Shown: positions 33,482 through 48,400 of the stretch, piece by piece
Numbering within the stretch: the first letter of the stretch is position 1
Layout of the letters: each line of letters opens with the position of its first letter
From: Caenorhabditis elegans
Taxonomy: Eukaryota; Nematoda; Chromadorea; Rhabditida; Rhabditidae
Direction: 5' to 3'
NCBI RefSeq assembly: GCF_000002985.6
Contig: NC_003280.10
Span: 13,822,501-13,886,500 of the forward strand
DNA length: 64,000 nt
Notes under the pieces: generated by a model
Told to the model about the DNA's origin: nothing
The model's database searches: none
What the model saw: the letters and a program-made list of their open reading frames with translations, nothing else
Program-made: the position numbers and the translations under genes

Positions 33482-36400
33482 TTATGGCTGAAGAACGAGC
33501 AGTGTGTTATGTGGATCGTCGACTTGTGCTCGGCGAGTCTCAAAATTCTGGCGGCGGACACATTTCGGGCAGTCGCCAGACGTTCGCCAGCATTCCACGT
33601 GGAACGCCGAAAAGCATACGAGGCACTGCAAAAAAAAGATTTGATTATTTTGAGAAAATAACTGGAGTTTTTTAGATTTGAATTTAGTTTCGAGTTTCAA
33701 AAAAAAACATTGTTTTTTTTTGAATCTTACAGTAACCTAGATGTTAGCAATACTACAGTAATCCTACAGTAACCCAAATTGGGACCCTACTACAGTAGTC
33801 ATTCTACAGTACCCAAAATTTTGATCTCTACGACAGTAAGCTTAGAGTGATCAAAATTTTAATTTTACACTACAGTAACCCTACAGTAACCAAAATTTTA
33901 ATTTTACACTACAGTAACCCTACAGTACCGAAAATTTGGATCCTTACTACAGTAACCATAAACTACAGTAATCATAAAGTAACCAAAGTTTGAATGTATC
34001 CTACAGTAACCTACAATTGAATCCTACAGTAACAAAAATTTGGAACACTACTACAGTTAACCTACAGTAACCAAAATTTGAACCCTGCCACAGTAATCCT
34101 ACAGTAACCAAAATTAGAAATTTACACTACAGTAATCCTACAGTATTAAAAATCTTGAAAACTACATTTCAGTAATCCTACAGTGATCTAAATTGGACCG
34201 TACACTACAGTAACCCTACAGTAACCAAAATTTGAACACTACACTACAGTAATCCTACAGTAGCCAAATTAAGCATCAAATTTTTTGCATGAAAATGACT
34301 ACAGTACTCAAGGCTACAGTAACCTACCCTATGCGTGGATTCCGTATTAAACGGATAAATGACCTCATTGACAGTGCACAGCTCACAACAGAAGCCTTTC
34401 TGCTTGCACAATGTGCATGTCATGACATGATTGATCGAGTGCTTCAAGAGACTATTCAATCGTCTCTGCAGTGCTCCACTCTTCACATCAATCAAGTCAG
34501 CAAAGGAATACACGTCAATTTCCGATCTCAAATACTCTTTAGGCCACAATCGACGCCGAAAGTCCTCTGACACAGATTCCCGGCACGTGAATAGGTACAT
34601 TGAGACGAGCTGAAGCTTCTCGCGAAGCTTCCGAGTCTCTTCGAGAGCCGGAGCATGTGCATACAGTCGGCTATTTGTTGTCTTGATATTGATCAGCGCC
34701 TTCTCCTGATTCGCCTCATACCAGGCACGTCCTCGGTCCGAGACGGCCCGTTCCCGCCAATCCCAGTCCATTACGACGCGGGCCGGAATCGAGACTTTTC
34801 CGCCGGACTTCATACATTCTGTGCAGTAGTATTTGCTGTCGATGGCGCAGGTTCTGAAGGGAAAAAAAATATTTTTTCTCACAATCAGAATTGTGATTTT
34901 TCAGTGCATTTCTGAGTAACTTTTTAGGAAAATCAAGCCTAAGCCTAAGCCTAGGTCTAAGCCTAAGCCAAAGCCTAAAGCTAAGCTTATGCCTAAGCCT
35001 AAGCCTAAGCCAGAGCCTTTTTTGTTGGAAAATTCCAAATTTTGCACAGAAATTGATTTTTTTAGGCAATTTTCAAATATTTTTCAAGTATTTTAGCGGA
35101 TTTTCCAGAAAAAAAATTTTCAATTTTGGAATTTTTCGGTAATTTTCTTGGTTTTTTTTGAAATTTTTTTTGCAAAAATTTGTCGAAAATTCGAAAAACT
35201 TCAAGTTTTCAGTCAGATTTTGAACTTTTCTGGAAACTATCGAAAATTTGGGGTTTTTTGGAAATTTTTATTGATTTTTTTTTTCATATTTCCAACAAAA
35301 AAATATCAAAAATCTTGACACTTTTTAAATTTTTCAGTAATTTTTTGGATGATGTTTTTTTTTAAAGGAAATTAGCAGATTTCTTGGCTTTTTTGTTGTA
35401 AATTTTACTGAAAATTCGGGTATTTTTCGAATTTTACAGAACATTTTTTGTTGAAATTTCGAAAATTCACGAGAACGTCCAAAATATTCAACTTTTTCAA
35501 ATTTACCGGAATATTTAGGATTTTTTCGAATTTTTTGTTCAATCTTACATCAACAATTAAAAAAAATTGCTCAGAATATACAATTTTGAGCATCCACTTT
35601 TTCTTGAAATTTTCTAAAAAATGGAAATTTGAAGTTTTAACACAAATTTTTTGCCATTTTGAGAGCAATTTTGGCTAATTTTTACGGAAAAATTTAAGTT
35701 TTTATAAATTTAAAAATTGCAACTTTTAAGTTTTTCAAAATTTGGAAAATTTTTTCCAATTCGCAAAAGAAAAAACTCACTCAAACTTGGAAAACGTGCT
35801 TCCACCAATCGTTTTCCGACACATGGCACACCGAAAATCCTGCGCGTCGAGACCCTTCTCCCTGGGTATCGTGCACAATTTCTCGGCGGTTTCCGCAGAA
35901 ACCGACGATTTTCGCGAGGAATCCGCTACATCCTGCTCATCCACATCGGCAAGATCCTGACTCGATGTGCCAAGCGACTCAGGATCGTCTCTCGTCTCCA
36001 TCGCAGATCTTAGAGCCTGTCCGAAGCTCACCACCGGGCCGCCGCATGAGTCTGAAGACGAGGAGAGCCGATCCGAAGTGGACTCCCACATCTGATGGCG
36101 GGCTCCGATGGCGGCAAGCGAGTTTCCCATGAGCCCGGGGCTTTGTACGTAGATCGGGGTGCCATTCTGGAAAAAAAAATCGGCGTTGAATAGGAAAACT
36201 AGAAGAAGCTGGTGGTGTACCTCAAATGTGTCATTGTGCGTTGATGGGAGTGCCTCGAGGAGCTCATCGCGGAGTGAGGTGCCGAGAATTGTGTCGGTCT
36301 GGGAAAAAAGCAAGAATTATGGAATTTGCCGCAGTTTTTGGGGAATATGTTTTGCACAGATACATGCCTGATACGCGTATTATACATGTGTATACATTTC

Positions 36401-39400
36401 GTATGTATTACACATATTCGTTTTTTACATGTGTATATATTATACATGTATAAATGATATACATGTGTTGATATTTGATATTATTAATGTATACACATTA
36501 TATATGTATTAATCGAAATGTGCATTTTTACGTATTATATATAAACTCGTATTATACATGCATGCATATTCTATATGTACTAATCCAAATATACATATAC
36601 ACGTATTTTGCATGTATTCGTATTTTACAGGTGTATATATTATACATGTGTCTATATTATGCATGTTCAAAATATATTACGTACACACATACGTTATTAC
36701 ACATTTGCTGCATACCGTATATTCTTTAATAGTGATGCATACAGCACTATCAGAGCCTTCAGTACTATTGGATATACAACACTAATAGAGAATATACGGT
36801 TAATGCATGCTTACGTTTTATACAAGTGTATATATATTATATATGTTTCAATACTAATATACATATATACGTGTTGTACATTATCACGTGGTCGCTGGCT
36901 GTCCTTTTGCATAATTTTGAAGCAAACGCGCCTCATTGAGAATTCACGTTGGCGCCAACTCTCGCTATCCATTGGACGTGAGAGACGCAGATACTACTTT
37001 TTTCTCTGGACGTGAAAAACGCAAAGAATAGCCGTTTTGCCGTCTGCGTCTCTTTTTTCACACGCTATTTTGGCTGTGGACGAGGAATTCTCCTCTTCCA
37101 GGATTTTCTAGGCCATTTTCTCACATTTCTCAAGTTTTCTCGTCCGCGAGAAAACGTGAATTTTGAGACAGCCAGCGAGCACGTGCATTATGCATGTATA
37201 TATGAATACGTATTATATATGCATTCGCATTATACGTGTGAGTATATTAGACATCAGGGATGGGCGGCTTTTCCGGCAAAAAAATTGGCCGATTTGCCGA
37301 ATTTGCCGGAAGATAAATTTGCCGAATGGCAATTGCCGCTCACCGCTGTTATACACGTTGACGTATTTTCCAACATACACCAAATCTACACCTTTTAAAA
37401 AAGACCATTTTCCTCGAGGAGTATACGTAAATCGAGATTCACAGAACGCACTCGGTAAGCCTGTGTGCCTAGGCACGGCCTGACTCACTAACCCGATAGC
37501 GATAACGCGCATAGAACGTGTAGTTCATCATTGCGGGGGAGGAAACCCAGAGAATAACTAGTAGTTGACGAAAAACTGTGTTGTAGAGTGGTGGTTATCA
37601 TTGACCACTACGACAAAATGACCACTATGAGCAAAAAACACACTGCGAGACAGTGTTGGTTGCACTGGAGACGCAGGGGGGTCAGTAGAGTAGGAAGGAT
37701 GATGAAATCTCGCGTTCCAGAGGGAGATTATTATTGACCATATCGATCCGAGCTAACACACATTCGCGCGGCGTCTAGCTGTGATCAAGACGAGTTGGGT
37801 CTCACATGGAGTTAGAAAGTCCCATTTCGCTTTGATCTACAAAAAATGCGCGGGAGATTCACTCCTGGGTCTTATAATGATCTTAAGGGTCTTCCGGGCT
37901 CCATCGCACCGATCTGAACTTCCCAATGGAACCTGGTATTTATAAGGATCCCAAGGATCCCAATGATCCTAAGAATCTTATAAGGTTCCTAAAAATTTCA
38001 TAAGGATCCTACGGATCTAACAAGGATCCTAAGAATCCTAAAGATCTTATAATAATCCTAAGGATCTTATAATAATCCTAAGGATCTTATAATAATCCTA
38101 AGGATCTTATAAGGATCCTAGTCCTTAAGTTGCTCCCAAAACAAGAACGAAAGCTACTTCCACCTACCACTTCACAAAACAACTCCTTGACACTACGCTT
38201 CTCCTCCTTCCGCATCGTGGTTACCAGACTGAGTGTCGACTTGACAAACTTTCGGAATAACGAGTCTTTCACATCGGAAACCACATCCGCCAGCAGACTA
38301 CTACGACGACCTCCTCCTGCCGAACTAGCAATCGATGAAAGTCGCTTGGAAAGCGAACGAATTCTCTCCAAGGCTTCATCCTCTTCTTCCTGGGTCATTG
38401 TGTCGAAGACACTCGTCGTGGCGACCATGTCAGAAGAGAATATCGGCTCCAAGGGAGAAGCCCTACGAATTCTCATTTTTTTTGGCTTCAAGGAATACAA
38501 TTGAGAGAAAATGCGGCAAAAGTCTCCGAGTACTATCTATGCCATTACAACAATCAGCTTATCATGCCATCTCGTCTTATCGAACACCACGGCTGCATCT
38601 CATTGTCATGTGAATGATGAAAAATGAGTTGCGAGTTAAAAAGTGTGATTGTTGTCTGGCTGGAGTTGGGTGGAGGTGAAGTGAACACGGAAGTTTGGAT
38701 GGAAGGACTTTTAATCCGCATATTCCATCGATCAGGGGAGATGTCCTGAACGGCGCAAAGTCCGAAACAGGATTTCTGATCGAATTTTTGCAGGAATTCC
38801 GGATTCCATGTAGCTCAGGGAGCGATTTGCCAAATTGCCAATTTTCGGGAAAACGTCGCTAAGAGTACAAACCGAACTACCGAAATATGGAAATTTCCAA
38901 AAGGGAAAAAAAAGATTCCGAATTGCCAAAGCCAATAGGTGTTTAGAAAAAGACTTGACTTCTTGAAAAACCGAAAATTCGTAAAATTGTGGAACAATTG
39001 CCGAGTTGTGTTGCCAAAAGCCGGCAATTTCGAAAATTGAAGTTGCCGGAATTTTGCCGAAAGCCAGTTATTTCTAGTTGCTCAAGCTTGCCGGAAATTA
39101 AAGTATAGCTGAAAAATTGCAGAGATGCCAAAATTTACAAGCAAATGATTCGCCGGAATCAAATTGCCGAAATCAAGTAGAACTTGCCGAATTGTTGGAA
39201 TTCTCGAAAAAATAAAAAAATTTTGGAAATATTGCCGATTCGCCGGAATCAAATTGCCGAATTCAAGTAGAAGTTGCCGAATTGCTGAGATTCACGACGA
39301 AAAATCAAAATTTTTTGGAAATATTGCCGATTTGCCGGAATCAAGTAAAAGCTGCCAAATTGCCGAGATTCTCGAAAAATCAAAAATTGCCGAAATAAAC

Positions 39401-42400
39401 TAAAAGTTGCCAAACTGCCGAAATTCTCGAAAAATCAAAAATTTCTGGAAATAGTTCAACTAGAAGTTGCCGAATCGCCGATATTCTCAAAAAATTCTGG
39501 AAATATTGCCGAAATCAAGTAGAACTTGCCGAATTGTTGGAATTCTCAAAAAAATCCAAAAAAAAATCTGGAAATATTGCCGAGTTGCCGGAATCGAGCA
39601 GAACTTGCCGAATTGCCGAGTTTCTCCAAAAATCAAGTTGCTGGAAATATTGCCGAATTGCCGAAATCGAGCAGAACTTGCCGAATTGCCGAGTTTCTCC
39701 AAAAATCAAGTTGCTGGAAATATTGCCGATTTGCCGGAATCAAATTGCCGAATTCAAGTAGAAGTTGCCGAATTGCTGAGATTCACGAAAAATCAAATTT
39801 TTTGGAAATATTGCCGATTTGCCGGAATCAAGTAAAAGCTGCCGAATTGCCGAGATTCTCGAAAAATCAAAAATTTCAGGAAATATTTCAACTAGAAGTT
39901 GCCGAATCGCCGATATTCTCAAAAAAAAAATCAAAAAATTTCTGGAAATATTGCCGAAATCAAGTAGAAGCTGCCGAACTGCCGATTTTCTCAAAAAGAT
40001 CAAAAATTGATCCGATTTTCGTGAAAATTGCCGAATTTCCGAGATTTTTCCACGGAAAAACCTTGATTTTTAAGGTATTATATTCGTTCTTTTCGTTGTA
40101 TATTTTGCTTTGTGCTCACTGAAACACGCTGCTCCTTATCAACTTATCAAGGTCATGCGCCTAGAAACAATTTGATTGATAAGCCAGGACTGCTTCAGAG
40201 AAATTCCAAAAAAAAAAACCTTTTGCGGTCTGTGTATTAGTTGCCGGCGGCCGCCCGGTATCGACATTGGTTGGCTCCGATTAAGCTCTCCGGTGGGTGG
40301 ATTTGGCGCCAAAATCGTTATGGAAGTGCCTTCGACGGGGTCCATTGATACTGAAATTTGCGCGGTTTTCAGGATTTTTAGGAGTTTTGATGGTTCTGGA
40401 AGCTTTGGAGCTGAAAAATTCGAAAAATTCGGTTAAAATTGAATAAGAATCGGATTTTACTTATTTTTCTCCAAAAATCAGGCAAAATTTGAGGATTTGA
40501 ACAATTTTTTTCCGATTTTCATAGCGAAAAGTCGAGAAAAACCACAAAAAAAATAGACGAAAAATGTAGAAATTCCGGCTAATTTTATGGAATTTTTATT
40601 GATTTTTTAGTTAGAAATTTAATTTTTTTGCAAAAAATTATTTTGAGCTCAAAATTTTTTTCATTAATATTTTTTCAGATTTTTGAGCTAAAAATCCACC
40701 AGAATTTTCCGAACAAAAATTTGAAATTTGAACATTTTTTGGAGGAGAAATTGATCTAATTCCAGTTTTTTCAGGAAAAAAAAAGAATTTTACATAATTT
40801 TCTTTAAAAAATTGAGAAAAACCCCGTTTTTACCAGTGTTTCCAGATTTTTCTAGATTTTTGAGCGGAAAATCCGGAATTTTCTGAATAAAAATGAAATT
40901 TGATCAAATTTCAGTTTTTTCTTCAGAAAAAAAGGTTTTTACTAGAATTTTTGAGCTTTTTTTAAATAGTTTTTGGTACAAATTTTTTAGGAAATTTGTC
41001 AAAAAAAGTTTGTACCACAAAAATTAATTGAAAAAAAAACACTTTTTTGCGAAAAAATACCAAAAATTCTTATAAAATTTTTACCAAATTTTCGATGAAA
41101 CTATTTTTTCGAGATTTTCAAACAAAAAAATGACAAAAATTTTCAGCGTAATTATGGATATTTCCAATAAAAAAACAGATAAAATCTCGATTTTCCGGCT
41201 TCAAATTTCCAGATTTTCCAGATTTTTACCATCAAAAATCTCTCGATCCTCATCCTCATGCTCCGATTTTTCCTCATTTTTCCCCAAAAAATCATCGGTA
41301 AGCGATAGGCTTCTGGGTGGTGGAATGGCTTCTTCCTCCGCGCCGTCTCTAGCTCCTCTAGCTCCAGCCAACTCGTGAAGAGCTTCCAAAAACGAGACGG
41401 AACGCTCAACTTGGAGCTCTCCTTCTGGCTCCACTTCTGAAGCTGTACGGGTTCCGGCAGCCGATGATGACGTCATTTCAGCAATTCCACTGTCAATTGT
41501 CGTGGAAATAGGCTTGGATTGAAGCTGAAGCAGCTCGTCATCCGGTGAGAATGCCACGTCATTTGGGACGGTTCCGAAGATTGTGGAGGGCTGAAAAATT
41601 TGAAATATTTTGGTTTTTGGAAAAAAAAAATTCTGAAAATCTGGGTTTTTTTGGCGTAAAATTAAATTTTCCAATAAAAAATTTTTGCAATTTTCAAACT
41701 TTTATGGAAATTATAAAAAAAATTCCTTCATTTTTTGGAATTATTGCAAAAAATTCTTTAAAAAACGGCATAAATTTCAACATTTTTCATGCAAAAACTA
41801 CATTTTTGCGGCAAATTTTTTCTTTTTTTTTCTAGAAAATTTTCGAATTTTTTCAGTGAAAATTCGTCTATTTTCAGTCAATTTTCAAGGAAAAACGTGC
41901 TCATTTTTGGAAATTTTATGAATTTTCCATCAGTTTTCCACTAATTTTTACAGTATTTTCTCAGAAATTTTTTGGATATCTTTTAGAAAAGGTCAATTCT
42001 TTGGAATTTTCAGACAATTTTTTGTCAAATGTTCGGCAATTTTCAGTTAATTTTAAAGAATTTTCAGGTTTCTTTAGTCAATTTTTCTGACATATTTGGC
42101 CAAATTTTTGGCCATTCGCAGGCAATTTTCGGCAAATTTTTGGCAATTTTCGGCAAATTTTTGGCAATTTTCGGCAAGTATTCAGCCAATTTTTTGGTAA
42201 TTCTAAGCCAATTTTACAGAAATTTCTGCCAATTTTCGGCAATTTTTCGGCAATTTTCAGCCAATTTTTGGGCAATTTTACAGAATGTTCAGCTATTTTT
42301 CTGGTAATTTTGGTAAAATTTTAGGCGATTTCAAGCCAATTTTTGGCAATTTTCAGTTAATTTTACAGAGTTTTCAGGTATTTTTAGTAAATTTTTCTCA

Positions 42401-45400
42401 CATATTTGGCCAAATTTTTGGCTTTTTCGCAGGCAATTTTCGGGAAATTTTTGGCAATTTTCAGCCAATGTTTGGTCAAATTCTTGGCAATTGTTAGCTA
42501 ATTTTATAGAGGTTTTAGTCAATTTTGGTCAAATTTTCGGCAAGTTTTCAGCCAATTTTTTGGTAATTCTAAGCCCATTTTTTTGTCAAATTTTTTGACA
42601 ATTTTGCCCAATTATTAGTCAATTTCAGCCAATTTTCAAGCAATTTTGGTAGAATTTTCGGCCATTTTCACTCAATTTTACAGAATTTTCAGCTATTTTT
42701 CTGGCATATTTGGTCAAATTTTTAGCCATTCTCAGACAATTTTTGGCACATTTTTGTTCAAATTTTTGGCTATTTTCAGACAATTTTTGGTCAAAATTTT
42801 GACAATTTTCAGCTAATTTTTGGTCCAGTTCACAGAATTTTCAGCCAATTTTACATAATTTTCTGCCAATTTTACAGAATGTTCAGCTATTTTTTAGCCA
42901 ATTTAAGATCGAATTTTTGGCAATTTTGCCCCATTTTTTGGTCAAACTTTTGGCAATTTTCAGTGCAATTTTAAGTGCAATTTTCGGCAAATTTTTAGCC
43001 AATTCTACATAAATTTCAGCTATTTTTTAGCCAATTTTGTCCAATTTTTCAGCATTTTTTGGTTAAATTTTTGGCAATTGCACAGAATTTTCAGCCAATT
43101 GTAGGTAAAATTTTTGGCAAATTTCCGGCAAATTTTACAGAATTTTTGGTCAAATTTTGTCAAAATTTTCAACTAATTTTGCAGAATGTAGTCAATTTTC
43201 ATCCAATTTTTATGGCAATTTTCGGCCATTTTCATCCAGTTTTTGGTCAAACTTTGCAGAATTTTTGGCAATTTTACACCTTTTTAGGTCAAATTTTCGA
43301 AAAATTTCAAAAAATTTTTGGCAATTTTCGTCCAAATTTTGGGGCAATTTGTGGTTAAATATTCAGCCAACTTTTTGATTTTTCATCCAATTTTCTTGCA
43401 ATTTTTCCACAATTTTCCAGATTTTTCCCAGGAATTTTCCGTACCAAATCACTATTCGCCCTGGAATCCCGTGTCGAAATGGCTTCTGTAACACGCCGAC
43501 TATCCCTGGAAGCCGATTCACTGGAACTTCTTGAATTTGACTTCTGTTTCGAGGGCCGCCGAATCCTTCTGGATATAACTAGTGGCTGATAGCCTGGCGG
43601 AGCATCCGGAGCCACATCCGACACAGTTTGCACGAAATCCAATCGACTATTCGCCTTTCCGATCTTTACTTGATCGAGGATCGTCGAGTCGACTGGAGTT
43701 GACGAGAATAGTGGTGACTGGGGAAGTTGGATCTTCTGATTCGAGGCGACTCGTCGCATTGAGCTCGACGAGGATCCTTTAAGCCCGCCGAGCACAGCGT
43801 GTTGGTAGGACATTTCACCGGAATCTAGCATTGATGGATGGGAATAGACAGAGGAACAGTCCGAGTGATCGTCGTTTTCGGATTCTGAAAGAAATTTGGA
43901 ATTTATATGAATTTTTGGATTTTTTTTTTTGCCTGAAAATCGAAGAAAAAACGCAGATTTTTGGCTGAAAAACTCCTTTAAAAAAAAATTTTTTCAGATT
44001 TTTTTTCAAATTTCCGCAGTTTTTTTAGGCATTTTTGCCATATTTTCGGCCAATTTTGATTGAAACTTCGGCAATTTTTCAGCTAGTTTTTGGCAATTTT
44101 CGTCAAATTTTACAGGAATTTCTGGCAATTTTGACAAAATTTTTACAGAATTTTCAGCCGATTTTGGACATATTTTTACAGAATTTTCAGCAAATTTTCA
44201 AGTAATTTTGGTAAAATTTTTTGGCACTTTTCTGCAAATTTCGGTAAAAACTTGGGCAATTTTGGTCAGTTTTCAGTCAATTTTTGGAAATTTCGGTCAA
44301 AATGTTGACGATTTTCAGCCAATTCTGTGTGCACTTTCTGGCAATTTTGACCAAATTTTTACAGAATTTTCAGCCAATTTTGAAGTAATTTTGGTCAAAT
44401 TTTCGAAAATTCTACAGAATTTCCTGCCTTTTTTGGTCAACTTGTCGGCAATTTTGGTCAAATTTTTCGCAAGTTTTAGTAAAAGTTTTGGCAATTTTCA
44501 GCCAAATTTTTGGCATTTTTCTAGCAATTTTGGCCAAGTTTTTGACAACTTTACATATATTTTTGCCATTTTCCAATTAATTTTAGTCAAAATTTGGCAG
44601 TTTTCAGTCAATTTTACAGAAATTTCGGCCAGTTTTCAGCCAATTTTGATTACCTTTTTCTGCAATCTTGCACGATTTTCTACCTATGTCTGTCAAATTT
44701 TAGGCAAATTTTACAGAATTTGTTGAAAAAAAATACAGCGATTTGTGCCAATTTTTTGCATATATTATCAGTCAATTTTTCAGAATTTTCTACCAATTTG
44801 CTAGCAATTTTTGTTCAAAATTTTGGCATTTTTCAGTCAATTTTAAAGCATTTTTGGTCAAATGTTGCAGAATTTATTGCCCATTTTGTGCACATTTTCT
44901 GGCAATCTTGGTCAAATGTTTGGCAACTTTACAGAATTTTCTACCAATTTTATTCAGAATTACCAGCAAATTTTCAAGCAATTTTGGTAAAAGTATGCAG
45001 AACCTTCTGCCGATTTTGCCAAATTTTGTATCAATTTTCAAGATATTCTTGGCAAGTTTTTGGAATTTTTGCCATATTTTCAGCCAATTTTTCTAATTTT
45101 TAAGCAGTTAAAAATTCTTGGTTTTTTGCGATGTTATCAGTCAATTTTCCAGCAAATTCGAGAAAATTTTTGGCAAATTTACAGAAATTTCAGCCATTTT
45201 TCTACCAATTTTGGTCAATTTTGGTCAATTTTTTAAAGAATTTTCTGCAATTTTCAGTAATCTTAATCAAAATTTTTGCTAAATTTTTTGATCAATTTCG
45301 GAACAATTTCCAGAATTTTCTAGCAATTTTGGTCAAATGTTACAAAATTTTCAGCCATTTTTCTAGCAACTGTGGAAACATTTTTGACAGTTTTCAGCCA

Positions 45401-48400
45401 ATTTTCTGCCAAATTCTGTAGAAATTTTCTGACAATTTTACAAAAATTTCACTCATTTTTTCTATCAATTTGGGTAAAAATTTCGGCAATTTTCAAGCAA
45501 TTTTGGTCAATTTTTTGGCAATTTTTCTTAATTTTTGCACTATTTTCAGTCAATTTTCTACTAAAACTTTGAAATTTTTACTTCTAATAGGCCTACTCAA
45601 GGCTCTACGTCTCCTTTTTTCTAAATAAGATGGTGATCCAATATCATGATCTTCCTCCGGCACAAGAGCATCAATCGCCGGAATCGCAATTTCCTCTGTT
45701 AAATGAGCCGGTTTCGGGTTGGGACGAGCTTTTAAAGTGCCAACTTTTAGTGGTTGACCATCCATTAGACCGGCTAAAATTAATGGAGTTGGTGTCCAAG
45801 TGTTAAGAAATGATGAATTAGTTGCTGCAGATATTGGAAGTGAGCTGAGGGGTTTTAGTAGGCCACGGATTCGTTCTGATTGATCTCCATCGGAGAGAAG
45901 CCGGAGAAATGCGTCGTCAGAGTAGAATTGTCTGAAAAATTTGAATTTCAGTTGGGAAAAAATGTGGGGGAAAAATTATAGGAAAATCGGAAAAATTGAG
46001 CGAAAATTTTTTTTTGGAATTTTTTTTTTTTTTTGGCAATTTTCTGTCAATTTTGGTCATATTTTCAGCCAATTTTCTTCCAATTTTTGCCAATTTTTTC
46101 AGAATTTTCTGCCAATTTTCAAGCAATTTTGGTCAAATTTTCGGCAATTTTCAGTCAATTTTGGTGATATTTTCAGCCAATTTCGGCAAAATTTTACAGA
46201 ATTATCAGCCAATTTTCTTCCAATTTTGGTCAAATTTTGGTCATTTTTCGGCTTTCGTGTTGGCAATTTCACAGAATTTTCTAGAAATTTTGGTCTTATT
46301 TTTTTTTGGCAATTTTCCTCCAATTTTGGTCAAATTTTCGGCAATTTTTTCAGAATTTTCTTCCAGTTTTGGTCAAATTTTGGTCATATTTCTGGCAATT
46401 TTCTGCCAGTTTTCTGGCAATTTTTCGTCAATTTTGGTCATATTTTCAGCCAAATTCGGGAATATTTTACAAAATTTTCTGCCAGTTTTCTAAAAATTTT
46501 CAAGCAATTTTGGTCTGGTTCTTCGGCGATTTTCAGTCAATTTTCTGCCAATTTTGGTCAAATTTTGGTCATTTTTCGGCTTTCGTGTTGGCAATTTCAC
46601 AGAATTTTCTAGAAATTTTGGTCTTATTTTTTTTTGGCAATTTTCCTCCAATTTTGGTCAAATTTTCGGCAATTTTTCAGAATTTTCTTCCAGTTTTGAT
46701 CAAATTTTCAGGCAAGTTTCAGTCAATTTTAGTCAAAAATTTACCGAATTTTGAGCCAATTTTCAAGCAATTTTGGTCAAAATTTTGGTTCTGAATTTTT
46801 TGAAAATTTAAAAATGAGAATTTTTAATTTTTATCTGAAAATGAGTATTTTTTTCTTTTTTTTTGGATAAAAATTGAAAATTTTCTGCCAAAAATTAAAA
46901 AATCGATTTTTGTTAATTTTTCAAAAAATGTACAATTTTCATGATTTTTTTGCCGAAAAATTTCACAAAAAAGCGCGAAAAAAACTGAAAATTGGAATTT
47001 TTTGGGAATTGTTCAACAAATTTACTGGTATTTTTTTTTTGTATTTTCCTGTAATTTTTGCACATTTTTTGCGATTTTTTTTCTCAATTTTCCGTCAATT
47101 TTCGGGAATTTTGTGATTTTTGAGCAGCTTTCACTACAAAAAATTTAAAAATCGTCTTTTTCTAGTAAATTAACCATTTTTTCTCACATTTTCGTGATTT
47201 TTTAGTGAAAAATTGAAAAAAAAACGGTGAAAAAAAAACCGAAAATTATGATTTTTTGTTTTTTTATTTTATGTAATTTTTGCTCATTTTTTGCGATTTT
47301 TTCCCAATTTTTGTTCAATTTTCCGTAGATTTTTTCCAGTTTACTGACTGAATAGCAGTCGCCTCAGCGGCCAGTAGATCTAAATACTGTCCCAGTGCAT
47401 TTTCATTCAACACAATTCGAATCCAGGCCCGGCTTTTTCCAATTTCACTCCGAATTTGTCCGAGGCAAGCGATTTGGCTGGTTATCGATCGATGCGAGAA
47501 TTTCGAGACAAATGGCCAGAAATTCTGCAAAAAAATTCTGATTTTTAAGCAGTTTTTTCAGAATTTTTTCATGATTTTTTGAAGAAAATCGGAATTTTTC
47601 GCTTAAAAGATGGGGAATTTTATTGAATTTTTCGATTTTGAGGCAGTTTTTTCACATTTTCAGAAAGAAAATTTTTTTTGATTTTTTTTTGCTGAAAAAA
47701 CTGCGGATTTTCTGATTTTCAGGCATTTTTTCATAATTTTTCCGCTTTTTTTTCGATGAAAATCGGTATTTTTCGCTTAAAAAATGCGAATTTTAATTGA
47801 ATTTTCTGATTTTTAGGCAGTTTTTTGCACAATTTTCTGGAAAAAATCCATTTTTTCTTAATTTTTTGCTGAAAAAATGCGGATTTTGTTGATTTTAGGC
47901 AGTTTTTTCATAATTTTTCGCTCAATTTTCAAATTTTTAGGCGGTTTTTTTTCATATTTTCAGAAAATTTTTTCAGAAAGAAAAATGTTTTTGATTTTTT
48001 TTTGCTGAAAAAAACTGCGGATTTTCGGATTTTTAGGCAGTTTTTTCATAATTTTTCCGCTTTTTTTTCGATGAAAATCGGAATTTTTCGCTTAAAAAAT
48101 GCGAAATTTTATTGAATTTTTCGATTTTTAGGCAGTTTTTTTCACAATTTTCTGGAAAAATCCATGTTTTCTTAATTTTTTGCTGAAAAATGCGGATTTT
48201 GTTGATTTTAGGCAGTTTTGTCGTAATTTTTCACGGTTTTTCCATTAAAAAACCGGAATTTTTCGAATTTTCGGGGTTTTTTTTTTTGCATTTTTTGCTG
48301 AAAAACTGCGGATTTTCGGATTTTTAGGCAGTTTTTCATAATTTTTTCATGATTTTCGATGAAAATCATTTTTCGCTTAAAAGATGGACAATTTTATTGA

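Noticed and set aside
36475-37015. Tyr/Ile/His-rich open frames in the TATACATG region
   Set aside because: They derive from an alternating microsatellite and an inserted miniature element.
37586-37615. A third stem-bulge RNA gene
   Set aside because: It has GGTTATC next to a short stem, but lacks GGTCCG, CTTGACT, the TATATATA box and a T-run terminator.
37870-38120. A CRISPR-like or other structured array
   Set aside because: The AAGGATCYTA units are contiguous with no unique spacers, and the genome is animal.
39040-40122. Open frames up to 198 codons (ELAELPSFSKNQ-like)
   Set aside because: Repeat-derived from the GCCGAATTGCCGAG array, with no complex sequence.
41990-46800. Many plus-strand open frames up to 223 codons rich in Asn, Phe, Gln and Ser
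   Set aside because: They are by-products of GGCAATTTTCAGCC repeats in introns of the minus-strand RUN-domain gene and overlap in several frames.
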